This document shows positions 10,229 to 19,706 of a DNA stretch of 64,000 bases, piece after piece. Where the stretch lies: assembly GCA_951799405.1 (NCBI GenBank), contig OX637356.1:14345229-14409228 (forward strand), given 5' to 3'. Numbering within the stretch: position 1 is the first letter of the stretch; the number at the start of each line of letters is the position of its first letter. Position numbers and translations under genes: made by a program. The stretch is from Agapetus fuscipes. Its lineage: Eukaryota > Arthropoda > Insecta > Trichoptera > Glossosomatidae. Under the pieces are notes generated by a model. The model worked only from the letters and a program-made list of their open reading frames with translations, ran no database searches and was not told the DNA's origin.

Positions 10229-10466
10229 AGTCAGGGTGGGATTCAGGCGTTTCTCCGCCCTAGGCATCGCACGTACCAGCAGCAGTTACAGCAGTATTGG
10301 CACAGTCCCAGCGGAGGAGACTACTCTCCCAATTAACAATGCAAATTCAGCGCCCGCGTGTGTTTAGCGTTATCCCTGAGCCGGCTCTGCGCCCAGAAAA
10401 ACCCTCCACTCTTCTGTATTATATTTGCGGCGCCCGAGGCAAAAATATTATCCTACTCTAATTTGC
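10229..10466. mobile_element. GC-richer island, possible hAT-derived non-autonomous element
   Basis: A locally GC-rich block between AT-rich flanks. CCGCCCTAGGC at one side and GCGCCCGAGGC at the other give weakly matching inverted ends, a pattern common in hAT-derived elements. No target duplication was found, so this is tentative. Confidence 0.3.
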
Positions 10467-10593
10467 ATAAGTATTTTTTTTCGTTTTGTTTATTCCGTTG
10501 ATCAATTTTGAATGAAGCTTATGTTTTGTATTACCGTCATTTTTTTGTGAAGCTTAATTTCCGGTTGATAGTTTGCTTGATGAATTGCTTGTA

Positions 10594-10851
10594 TTCCTTG
10601 ACTTATAGGTTGGTATGAGGCTGACCACCCATACTGTAAAAAAATGGTTCACTTTGCAAATGTCACCCCTGTGTTTCAGGGAAGGTCGGCAAGAGTTGCA
10701 GGGCTTATGTTCATTTGAGATTGTGTTTTTTTATACTATAGGTCCACATGCAGCATGTGTGAACGCAAAATTATGCGTGTCTGCTTGTGGGAATGCATTT
10801 AATATAAATCTCAAATGATACATATATTTGCAGCTTAGATTTAGATTATAG
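10594..10851 (+). repeat. Rep-C, full length
   Basis: Full-length plus copy from TTCCTTGACTTATAGG to GCAGCTTAGATTTAGATT. It contains the CCACATGCAGCATGTG hairpin and the paired TTTGAGATT...AATCTCAAATG blocks. Confidence 0.9.
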
Positions 10852-10909
10852 TAAATAGTAAAGGATTAACAATAAAGAATGGGTAAGCCTTGTCGGTATT
10901 TTATTTTGG

Positions 10910-11207
10910 GTTCCTTAATTTATAGGTTGGTATTAGACTGACTAGTTCCTTGACTTATAGGTTGTTATGCGGCTGACCACCCATAATGTAAAAATTGGTT
11001 CACTTTGCCAATGTCACCTCTGTTTCAGGGAAGGACGGCAAGAGTTGCAAGGCTTATGTTCATTTGAGATTGGGTTTTTATATTGTAGGTCCACATGCGG
11101 CATGTGTTAGCGCGAAATTATACATATCTGCTTGTGGGAATGCATTTAATATAAAACTTAAATGATATATATCTTTGCAGCTTAGATTAGATTAGATTAG
11201 ATTAGAT
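10910..11207 (+). repeat. Rep-C, full length, with a second 5' stub
   Basis: A 36-bp Rep-C start (10910-10945) precedes a full copy (10946-11207) that ends in a (TTAGA)n-like tail. Confidence 0.9.
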
Positions 11208-11237
11208 ACCCTACTGTAAAAAATGGTTCACTTTGGT

Positions 11238-11616
11238 AATAATAATAATAAATAAATTGACAATATTTTTAGTGCCGTTTTGTGAATTCACTGCAAGGGC
11301 ACTGCAGAGCCATAGCCCCTCCTGAACAAGCATGTCTTCAATCCTGACTTAAATTCACTTGTACTCTCCACAGCTCTCAGCTCGTGTGGTAAGTCATTCC
11401 ACAGCAGAGGGCCAGCAATGCAAAAGGCACGATCTAAATAATTGGCCATGTTGCTTCTGCAGGGAACCCTGAATCTATTCACAGCAGTATTGCATGCAGA
11501 CCTCAGGGTACCCCGCCTACCCTCTACTGTGTCCCCCACACATAGCTCTGAGATATACAGTGGCGCAATGTTCTGCGAGGACTTAAATACAGTTAAGCAG
11601 ACCTTGTACTCCACCC
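11238..11616 (-). pseudogene. LINE-M 3' fragment (RT C-terminal tail)
   Basis: A 108-residue minus frame contains KVCLTVFKSSQNIAPLYISE, then RGTLRSACNTA, DRAFCIAGPLLWNDLPHELR and FKSGLKTCLFRR. This is the standard C-terminal sequence of CR1/Jockey-superfamily reverse transcriptases. The 3' tail is an A/T-rich (TAA)n-like run near 11239-11260. Catalytic parts are absent. Confidence 0.8.
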
Positions 11617-11621
11617 TCTCA

Positions 11622-11830
11622 ATGTCACCCCTGTTTCAGGGAAGGTTTCCAAGACTTACAGGGTTATGTTAATTTGATATATAAGCTGTGTAAGTTCGCA
11701 ATTACAGATGCCGCATGTGATACAAAATACACCCTGCAGTTTTCTCTGAAACCGGAGTGACATTGGCAAAGTGAACCATTTTATACAGTATGGTTAGTCA
11801 GCCTCATACCGACCTGTCATTTAAAGAACT
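11622..11830. repeat. Rep-C foldback pair
   Basis: A plus-strand piece (about 11622-11722, CACCCCTGTTTCAGGGAAGG) is followed by a minus-strand piece (about 11730-11830). The switch lies near the GATGCCGCATGTG hairpin, as at 8568-8806. Confidence 0.7.
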
Positions 11831-11875
11831 GACCGACTTAATTAAAAACAATGTAAAATAAAATGATTTTTTCAA

Positions 11876-11960
11876 AACGTAGTTTTATTTTCACAATAAT
11901 ATTTCCTACCTCAAGTACTTTCGACCTTCAATATTCAGGTCATTATCAAGAGTCAATGTT
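11876..11960 (-). repeat. Penelope-like hammerhead-related repeat
   Basis: The minus strand reads CTTGATAATGACCT, then an AGGTCGAAAGTAC block. GACCT/AGGTC can pair as stem II, and GAAA plus a self-complementary GTAC follow, as in Penelope-type hammerheads. The first core block departs from CUGANGA, so activity is doubtful. A relative lies at 14150-14215. Confidence 0.4.
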
Positions 11961-12371
11961 TTCAATGGAAAATAAATTGCAAACTGAAAATACTGAGAAA
12001 TATACACTGAAACACAAAGCTTTCAGTTGAATCGAAATTTTATTCAAAACCTTCTTATTGGTAAAAACCCATAAGAACTTTTTTTCATGGAGCTCTAATT
12101 TTCAAAATCTTGCGAAATCCATCTCGATATTTGTAGTACGAGTAACAATAAAAACCCTGACAAATACTAGGAAGAGAAAAATAAAATTTGGGAATCGTGT
12201 TTTGCTGAAAACTTGCAAAGAAATCTCGGTAAGTACATAGATAAACCTCTCTCTCGTGTAATGAATAAATTCTTTCTAGGGAAACTCCGCTAGCAGCTGT
12301 GGATGGTAAGAACATACCTTGGATTCTCGTACAATGGGAGTTATCGTATTCGTTATGTAAAATACTCGTTA

Positions 12372-12657
12372 GGCTACTAAAAGATGGTTTGGGCATATGG
12401 AGAGAATGAATGAGGAAAGACTGACGAAGAAAGTATATGTTGGTAGAATAGATGTATGTCGTGGTAGAGGAAGACCGAGAAAGGTATGGATGGACCAAAT
12501 ATCCGAAATTGCGAATGAATGGAATATCCAGAGTCATAATAAAAGAAGAGCTTGTATGAAGAAGGTTATGACTCTGGAGGAAATGAAAGAAGTATGTAAG
12601 GATAGAAAGAAATGGCGGTTGATCTGTGATGTTGGCGGCTGGGGTTTGGTAAAGTAA
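12372..12657 (+). pseudogene. RTE LINE C-terminal fragment
   Basis: Encodes RWFGHMERMNEERLTKKVY, CRGRGRPRKVWMDQISEIAN and MKKVMTLEEMKEVCKDRKKW and stops at 12655-12657. The match with the C-terminus of the RTE element at 48500-48808 is very close. A short 3' UTR (12658-12746) leads straight into Rep-C in the same orientation. Confidence 0.9.
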
Positions 12658-12746
12658 AATTGGTTTTATGATTTAGTTTTTTATGTCCATGTATACGAGT
12701 ATATTGTTATTTATTGATTTAAAAAAAATGTAATTTGTCATGTATG

Positions 12747-12970
12747 TTCCTTGACTTATAGGTTGTTATGCGGCTGACCACCCATACTGTAAAAAATTGG
12801 TTCACTTTGCCAATGCTTATGTTCATTTGAGATTGGGGTTTTTTATATTGTAGGTCCACATGCGGCATGTGTTAGCGCGAAATTATACATATCTGCTTGT
12901 GGGAATGCATTTAATATAAATCTTAAATGATATATATCTTTGCAGCTTATATTAGATTAGATTAGATTAG
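12747..12970 (+). repeat. Rep-C lying at an RTE 3' end
   Basis: Plus copy with an internal deletion between the GCCAATG block and the TTATGTTCATTTGAG block, ending in (ATTAG)n. It sits 89 bp after the RTE stop codon, same orientation. Confidence 0.9.
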
Positions 12971-13020
12971 GCGAAACTATTTGCGTCTAAGTTTTATTTT
13001 TTAAGATGTATAAAATCAAC

Positions 13021-13106
13021 TAAGCCATACGTGTAATGTAACTTCTTGGCACTTTACCTCAGTAGGGGTCGCATGTGGTGATTGGGGTCTATTCATTTAT
13101 ACCGAT
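13021..13106 (-). mobile_element. SINE-B 3' fragment
   Basis: The minus strand carries the SINE-B 3' block (AAGAAGTTACAT...TACGTATGG). It lies back to back with the plus copy at 13118. Confidence 0.65.
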
Positions 13107-13117
13107 AAAATAAAATA

Positions 13118-13386
13118 ATAAGTCAGTGGGTAGAATGCTTGCATTCTATGCCGAGAGCAAGGGTTCGATACTATTCCGTATCGGTGTTCAGGTTTACTCA
13201 GCCTTCACAATAAATGAGAACAAGCCTTTTTTAGGAGCTGATAAACTTTCACTTCAACTGAAGTGGTTGGTGGAAGGTCAGCTCCCATACTCGTTAAAAT
13301 AAATAGGCCTCGAATCGCCAATGCTACACCTTCATAGATAACGTAGGCAAGAAGTTACACTTTATTTGTAGCTTAATTGCGTTTTG
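13118..13386 (+). mobile_element. SINE-B, near full length
   Basis: Head remnant GTAGAATGCTTGCATTCTATG and AGGGTTCGATACT, then the body (ACTTCAACTGAAGTGGTTGG) and the end TTTGTAGCTTAATTGCGTTT. Confidence 0.8.
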
Positions 13387-13518
13387 TTACGTGACTAGAA
13401 CAAGTAAACAAACTATAAAACACTGAGTGAAGGAATACTAGAAGATATCATACTATATGGACATCCAAAGTGCAACTCCGAAGGTGGGAAAGTGGTTGGC
13501 CGAGCCAATTCTGCACCC

Positions 13519-13845
13519 TCAAAACAGAGATGGCATACTGTAACTGTAAACTATATATCTGTCGCCATTTCGATAAAGGTAGCCAAAGCCTCTGCAGAGC
13601 TGCCTCCATTTCTTCCTATCCTTACATATTTCTTTCAATTCATTCATATCCATCACCTTTTTCATGCATTTTCTTCTTTTACGCTCACTTTGTATATCCC
13701 ATTCTTTCACAATCTCCTCAATCTGATCACTCCATACTATTCTCGCTCGTCCCTTACCTCTTTTTCCTTCTACACTACCTCTGTATATATACTTTGTCAG
13801 TCTATCATCATTTATTCTTTTCACATGCCCAAACCATCTCATCAC
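13519..13845 (-). pseudogene. RTE LINE C-terminal fragment, second subfamily
   Basis: A 108-residue minus frame reads MMRWFGHVKRINDDRLTKYI, GKRGKGRARIVWSDQIEEI and MKKVMDMNELKEICKDRKKW. It is the same domain as at 12372 but clearly divergent, so at least two RTE subfamilies are present. Related decayed sequence seems to continue to about 14070. Confidence 0.85.
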
Positions 13846-14120
13846 ATTCTTTTGTACTTACCTTAAATTTCACATCCTCTCTCAAATTACATTTTTTCTT
13901 AACCCATTCATTCCTAACTCTATCCTTCAGAGTTTTTTTCTGTGATGCTTCTCAAATGCTTCATTTCCACCGTACATACTTTACTTACTTAGGTATCATT
14001 CACTGTTCATGTTTCTCTTACATACATCAAAGTCGGTAACAATACGCCATTGTGTACCGCCATTCTCAGATCCATCGTCATAAAATGAGATCTTGTTATA
14101 AATTTATGCCTCTAAAATTT

Positions 14121-14276
14121 TTTTTTTTTTTTAAACGTAGTTTTATTTTCACATTTATAATATTTTCTACCTCGAGCACTTTCTACTTTCAATACTTAGG
14201 TCATTATCAAGAGCTAAATATAAATGTGAAAATAATATAAATGTGAAAATAAAACTACGTTTTAAAAAAAAAAAAA
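14121..14276. mobile_element. Inverted-repeat element enclosing a hammerhead-like block
   Basis: Arms 14121-14158 and 14238-14276 share AAACGTAGTTTTATTTTCAC in inverted orientation. The centre (about 14160-14215) is a diverged copy of the hammerhead-like block at 11876-11960. One arm also occurs at 11876. Confidence 0.65.
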
Positions 14277-14284
14277 TATTTTAA

Positions 14285-14335
14285 ATAAAATGAATTTTCA
14301 CTGTGTGAATACACAAACCCTACAAAATCTACTTT
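14285..14335. repeat. Short repeat shared with 31998-32045
   Basis: ATGAATTTTCAC.GTGT.AATACACAAAC is common to both sites. In both cases it follows directly on an inverted repeat. Confidence 0.6.
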
Positions 14336-14639
14336 ATGCCTCGTTTATTTAGAGCGTTTTTTTCTCTATATCATGTTTTGCTCGTTTTGAGAATTATTCG
14401 TTACACAAGAGGTCCCACAGTATTTGCCCTACCGTGTAGTCACTTGTCCTTCAGGCTTCACTTTTCTGCAAAACCTAATCCAGTTAGAGCAAAGTTTGTT
14501 ATTTTTGTCGAGCAGGCTTTGTTTGTTTTTCTTGTAAAATATACTTACACTGGCTTCTCAGTATTACGTCAAGTCGCAGCTATACACTTTACTCGAAACA
14601 AGTTTCGATACAAATATTGTAAACTTGTAGTATATATAA

Positions 14640-14830
14640 CAAACCAGTCGAGAAACATTTCTTTATTAGAATTTAGTTTTATGAAATTTTTGGCTACTTT
14701 TTTATTACTTAAAGTAAAATTAATTACCAAATATTTATCCAAACCGTTAGTTAGAGAATGTCACTGTTCTCGACGTTTCGTTGGCTTATTATCCAACATC
14801 ATCAGGAGACACATCCTTGTTCTGTGGAGG
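14640..14830 (-). mobile_element. Penelope-like element pLTR fragment
   Basis: The sequence around the ribozyme core is shared with 30478-30590 (plus) and 60905-61010 (minus). The shared parts are GAACAAGGATGTGTCTCC before the core and AACGGTT.GGATAAATAT beyond it. Hammerheads in the terminal repeats are an established feature of Penelope-like elements. No reverse transcriptase or GIY-YIG domain is visible here. Confidence 0.6.
14764..14815 (-). ncRNA. Hammerhead ribozyme motif (Penelope type)
   Basis: On the minus strand the order is GTCTC, CTGATGA (14805-14799), stem II GTTGG...CCAAC closing an eight-base loop, GAAA (14779-14776), then CGTC and GAGAAC. Both conserved cores are intact. Stem I can form from UCUC with GAGA, and cleavage would fall after GUC. 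Stem III is a single self-complementary ACGU, the minimal type thought to act as a dimer in Penelope-like elements. Cleavage activity is inferred. Confidence 0.75.
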
Positions 14831-14882
14831 GCAGACCAATGTCTTTAAAATGAAAGTATCCCACTTTTTTGCGGTCCAATAA

Positions 14883-15225
14883 ATGATGGGAACATATCAT
14901 GGTGAAGAAGGTGCAACTCTGTTCCATAAGATTAAATTAAAACGTGATGACCTTGATGTTAAATCATCGTTAAAGGTCAGCAGATTGAATCGGGTGGGTC
15001 ACATCACATTCATCAAATGTACCTACAGCCTGGAAGAGATGGTTGTGATGATTGTGATGATGGATGCAAAGGAGTAGGTACAGACAGTGGGAAGATTCAA
15101 ATTTAGGTAGCTGCGTTTGATCAAGGAATCCAAGACACATCCCAGTTGGACGTGTCATCGATGATAATGATGAGTATATGACTCACTATATCCTCACTTA
15201 TACCCCTTTCTCTCGTCACAACAAG
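14883..15225. other. No confident feature
   Basis: A 64-residue plus frame (14883-15077) includes RLNRVGHI, faintly like a LINE C-terminal tail, but this is too weak to call. Confidence 0.3.
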
Positions 15226-15585
15226 GGCAACTCGTAGAACGGCTCCCATTCAACCGTTTGCAGTCGATATCAAAACTATGAGAACTTGGTGTTTTCACAA
15301 CTCATTCCTCTGCCAAACTGCCCGCTTATGGAATGAGTTACCGGTATCTGTGTTTCCATCCCAATTTAACCTTGCCCTTTTCAAATCCAACATCAATCGC
15401 CATTTCCTCTCAGTCTCAAAACAAAGCAACGCCACACACACCACAGCACTGCGCAGCTAACGGCCCTGCAACCGGACATGGACAACTGCCACATCACCAA
15501 TGCCTCTGCGGCACTATAACAAGTGAGTCTCTCGAATCTAAGGAGTCTCCCGCATAGGCTTTATTAAAAAAAAAAAAAAAAAAGA
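15226..15585 (+). pseudogene. LINE-K 3' end with poly(A) tail
   Basis: The frame at 15278-15460 encodes NSFLCQTARLWNELPVSVF and QFNLALFKSNINRHFLSVS, the reverse-transcriptase C-terminal tail. The 3' UTR ends in a long A run (about 15567-15583). It is a 5'-truncated insertion of the same family as 190-530. Confidence 0.85.
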
Positions 15586-15967
15586 CTGATTAATCAGATT
15601 TCCGTTTGGTTTCATGTAATTTTAATCCTAGGTTTAATCTGTATTGTACATAATTGCAAGCCCTTTGACATTTTAAATAAATTAATGAAGCTCTCTTCTT
15701 TGGTCTGTTAGTTGTTATCGCTTCACAATTACTCATTAATGGGCAATTAATTAAAACAATCCGAGCGAATCAATTGCTTTATGCGTGGCAGAAAATTTGA
15801 CAAAATATTATAATTATATTATGTGGGGAGAGTTATTAAACGAGGGGTAAATTTAAAATCTAATTACTAGATTTTAATGGAACAAATACACCCCTTTTCC
15901 GACGTAAGGGGGCTTAACACAGGCTGCTTGAAATGTTTAAGGCTCTTTATCAGGCCTGAAAGACAAA
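15586..15967. other. No recognisable feature
   Basis: AT-rich; nothing assigned. Confidence 0.5.
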
Positions 15968-16170
15968 ATTATCCGGCTCGAAGGACCAAATGACCTGACT
16001 TGAACGACCAAATAATCTATCTAGATAGATCAAATGATCCGGCTCGAAGGACCAAATGATCTGACTGGAAAGTGTAAATGATCTGGCTTAAAGGACCAAA
16101 TGATCCGGCTCGAAGGACCAAATGATCCGGCTCGAAAAACCAAATTATCTGGCTGCAAGAACTCAATGTT
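15968..16170. repeat. 22-bp minisatellite
   Basis: About nine imperfect tandem copies of a unit close to AATGATCCGGCTCGAAGGAC plus CA. Central units are most alike and edges most diverged. Confidence 0.85.
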
Positions 16171-16375
16171 CAGGCAATGCTTTTTAACAGTAAACTGTAT
16201 TTTGGAATTCCAGTTAAGATGAAGTTGAATGGATACGCTATTTAACTTGTCTTCAGGAGACTTACCGATACTTGATATTACCTTTCTGGTAGAACAACTG
16301 GACAAGATATCACTTTTTGGATGCGGTGGTGTTATTTTGTTTGAAGTGCGTTGTATGAAATTGAATTGTAACATC

Positions 16376-16432
16376 GCACATAGCTCTGAGATATACGCAA
16401 TGTTTTGTGCAGACTTAAATCCAGTTTAAAAA
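16376..16432 (-). pseudogene. LINE-M short fragment
   Basis: CACATAGCTCTGAGATATAC and the following GCAATGTT..G..GACTTAAAT match 11536-11590 inside LINE-M. Confidence 0.65.
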
Positions 16433-17235
16433 AAGCCAATAAAACGGATCCTTAAAATTAAGCGATCAAATATTCGCTATGATAAGTAGATAACATATTA
16501 TAATACGAATTATTTCGTATGTGGCTTAGTAGGCTAAATTTTTAGACGAGGTATATTGTGCACAACAAACAATCGCAGAGAGGACCCTTAATGTGTTTAC
16601 TAAGGACGCCAATAGGCGGTAGATTGTAGTCCCAAAACTTTCCGGAACTTTCTGGGACTTTGTAGAACATTGAACGACATTGGGAAACATTGTAGCGACA
16701 TTTTTAAGTTTTCAGTTGTTTACCCTCTATTTCGCAAACTCGATTATTTTCCACTTTATAGGTAAATGCCTACTTCTTCTTCTTCTTTTGGTGCCACTTC
16801 TAATGAAGATTGGTGATCATAATGGCTAGTTTCACATTGGATGCTGCAGCTTTAATATAGGCACTTAGTGCTTTTGTTGAACATCTGTCGCGTTATTTTA
16901 GCCAAGATGTACTTTGGCGTCGTTGGATTGTTAAACCCTGAATTTTTTGATGGAGAAGGTTGTATTTCTCGTACTACCTCATATTTGTTTTCGCAATGTT
17001 ATTTTCTACACGACAATCTTCAATATTGTAACAATTTGTTTGGGTTTCATTTATTAAACCTTCGATTAAATTTATTTTACACAATTAACTCTGAACACAG
17101 AATCGGATAAACAGAAATGTAGAGGGTTGAAGGAGGCCTACATCCGGGAGTGGACTGAGAAAGGCTGTGGAGGAAGACGAAAAACTTTATTTTTGATTTT
17201 CGTGTACACTATGTTACAAAAATTTAACACCTTTT
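16433..17235. other. No recognisable feature
   Basis: Apart from a short (CTT)n run near 16778-16790 I see no gene or repeat. An 80-residue plus frame at 16868-17110 has no recognisable motif. Confidence 0.5.
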
Positions 17236-17238
17236 TTT

Positions 17239-17697
17239 CAATCTAATCTTATCTTATCTAAGTTGCAAAGATATGTAACATTAAGGATTCACATTATATG
17301 CATTTTCATAAGCAGACACGTATAAGTTCGCGCTTAAACATGCCGCATATGGACTAAATCTAAATATCTAAATCTAAGCTGCAAAGATATTTATCATTTG
17401 AGATTCATATTAAATGCATTCCCACAAGCAGACATGCATAATTTCACGCTTACACATGCCGCATGTGGACCTACAATATAAAAAACCCAATCTCAAATGA
17501 ACATAAGCCCTACAACTCTTGCCGACCTTCCCTGAAGCAGGGGTGACATTGGCAAAGTGAACCATTTTTTATAGTATGGGTGGTCAGCCGCATACCAACC
17601 TATCAGTCAAGGAATACAAGCAATATAAAAACCCGAATCTCAAATGAACATACACCCTGCAACTCTTGCCGACCTTCCCTGAAACAGGGGTGACATC
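17239..17697 (-). repeat. Rep-C host copy split by another Rep-C
   Basis: 17239-17352 is the 3' half and 17619-17697 the 5' part of one minus-strand Rep-C. They are separated by a full second copy (17355-17613), so a Rep-C inserted into an older Rep-C close to its CATGTGGAC block. Confidence 0.8.
17355..17613 (-). repeat. Rep-C, full-length guest copy
   Basis: Complete minus copy from the AAATCTAAGCTGCAAAGATA tail to ACCAACCTATCAGTCAAGGA. It is less diverged than the host copy around it. Confidence 0.9.
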
Positions 17698-17699
17698 AG

Positions 17700-18056
17700 G
17701 GGGGAATCGCAAAAAAAATGCTCCTGGGGGGGGGCTGGTTCTCATTTCTTGTGAAGGCTGAGTAAACCTTGAGATCGAAGCCTTGCTCTCGGCATGGAAT
17801 GCAAGCATTCTACCAATTGAGCTATCGATCTATTTACGAGCTTGGTCATCGTTGCTACAAAGCGCCAACTCTCAAGCAAGACCCAGTTGCTATAAGGCTG
17901 GATAGACCTTTGGTGACCGGTCATTGGTAAAGGTTTATGAATTTTCAACCCAGCGAAGAGCAAATTTGAAAATATAAATGGTATTTTTGTGCGGGATTCG
18001 AACCCACAAACTTTCATTCAGAGTCCGAAGTGCTACCACTGAACTACAGACCGGTC
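17700..18056 (-). mobile_element. SINE-A/SINE-B dimer, 3'-truncated
   Basis: On the minus strand unit A (about 18056-17830) is followed by unit B (about 17828-17725), with the same junction as at 563 and 6613. A G run at 17727-17737 marks the CCCCCCGGGAGC region, where the copy ends. Confidence 0.9.
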
Positions 18057-18600
18057 ATCAATCAATAAAAATCGATCACTTACTCTGTTTATAGTCGACG
18101 ATAAATTTCCAATTATTTTTTCTAATAGATTTCGCAGTCGTCTTTCTTATTCTTTCAGCCGTCATAAAACCTCCTATATTTGCTAGGTGCTCACATTAAT
18201 TATAATTATTGTTCCTTCGGCCTCTTCAGTTGGCCAAATGAATTGCTCGTGATGGATCGATATGAGGAAACACTGACAATAAATGTCCCCAGTCGCCGTC
18301 ATAAAAACCCCATAAAGACTGTATTGATTCTGAGGCTATTGTTTGTACTGCTATGAACTCTATCGGTCCAGAGGAGATTAAAACAACATAGAACGTGCGT
18401 CACGTGAAAATTTAAAACTGAAAAACTATTGTTGAACAAGCAAGAGACAAACATTTGCAGATTTTTTTCAGATATATTGTTATGTAAATAACAAATACAT
18501 ATAAATTTTATATAGGTAGGTGTATTCGTTATAGCTGATGAGAGGTGTAGTAATTATTATAGGTACCTAGGGTAAAGATACATTCAATTATGTACCTACT
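18057..18600. other. No recognisable feature
   Basis: Unassigned AT-rich sequence. Confidence 0.5.
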
Positions 18601-18607
18601 CGAAGCT

Positions 18608-18780
18608 GGTAGAAGTCCGTCGTTCTGGAATGTTTCAGCAAAATTGGCTTCTAGTAACTACTATCGCTGCAATATAAAAAGCTGCAAACGGCTTGCAGGA
18701 GTCAGTCTATATCCGACGCTCTGCTTTTGAGCTATCAACCGAATTATCATTGATCTAGAAGAATTATCCATTATTGATAT
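18608..18780 (+). promoter_or_regulatory. LTR-like promoter fragment
   Basis: TTCTGGAATGTTTC (18623-18636) resembles a heat-shock element. TATAAAAA starts at 18673 and an initiator-like TCAGT follows at about 18703, 30 bp downstream. Block order resembles LTR-J. No gene follows within reach. Confidence 0.4.
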
Positions 18781-18899
18781 GTGCTGTTTCTTCTACGAGC
18801 AGAAAAAAAACCTTCTGTATCCAAGAATTGAAACATAAGAGGAAGAAAAGATATCGAAATATTATACTATTATGATTTGACTTGGGTTCTTTTTATTAA

Positions 18900-19186
18900 A
18901 TTGCGATTTAAATTTTGTTTCTAAACATTTATTTATCACAATATAGGTTCACTCTTCACTCTCTTTTTACAGGTCTTTGCGTTACAATGGTCTAAGCGAC
19001 TCTGTCTCCCCGCAGAATCTTTGCTCGTATTTATATGTGCCGCAGAGACGATTATTGCATGTTTAAGAACATGATAGATACATAATGAATGGTGCTAGAT
19101 CATTGTTCTACACTATACCAGAGACGTCACACACACACAAATCAGCGTGCCTAGGCTCACCTACAACGAATCCATAGTTCGTAACA
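18900..19186 (-). mobile_element. LTR-J-like solo LTR
   Basis: Read leftwards from 19186 it starts TGTTACGAACTATGGATTCG, has a (GT)n run, TATAAATA (19035-19028) and, 30 bp on, ACAGA within GGGGAGACAGAGTCGC. It shares these blocks with 6255-6530. AATAAATG lies near 18930. Confidence 0.55.
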
Positions 19187-19199
19187 ATACCTTTCGAAA

Positions 19200-19305
19200 T
19201 CGTCCCCTTAGTGCTTGTTTGTTTTATGTTCATCAAAGGTAATTTCAAATAAGCAGTGTTTGTATGTGTACTGGACCAACGTGTCTTATGAAAACTTAAG
19301 GTTTT
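19200..19305. mobile_element. MITE-D fragment, variant end
   Basis: CTTAGTGCTTGTTTGTTTTA and GTGTACTGGACCAACGTGTC match MITE-D-related blocks at 39045 and 48047. Confidence 0.6.
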
Positions 19306-19320
19306 TTTTTTAATATTCAA

Positions 19321-19348
19321 CGTCTACCAACTGAGCCATCGACCGGAC
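19321..19348 (-). mobile_element. SINE-B head scrap
   Basis: The minus strand reads GTCCGGTCGATGGCTCAGTT, the first bases of the SINE-B tRNA-like head. Confidence 0.55.
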
Positions 19349-19706
19349 ACGACATCTGTGTTGGTATTTCAATAAGGTTTGTCCATAGAAACAATCTCCC
19401 GGGATCTAATGGCCATTTTTTTATGTCCACCCAGCTCCCTGCCGATTTAATCTTGGCCAATAAAAACCTCCCCAAAATAATGCTGTTCCCAAGCCACCAT
19501 TAAATGGGCCGTTTCTCGCTTTAAAACATTATTCTTCTTATATGTTATACTTTGTTCATATTGAAACTGAATCACGGGAGGGGGTTTGGTTGTTTTTTTA
19601 AGGTTAATTAATTATGACAATATTACTTCATCATTCTAAAAAATTAAAATTTAATGGTTGTTTTAAAACTGTAAATTCTTTATTATTGTTTCAAAGAGGA
19701 ACATAT
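19349..19706. other. No recognisable feature
   Basis: AT-rich; nothing assigned. Confidence 0.5.

Noticed and set aside
14336..14848. Plus-strand frame of 170 residues
   Set aside because: No recognisable domain; its end overlaps the antisense of the hammerhead region, so it is probably chance.
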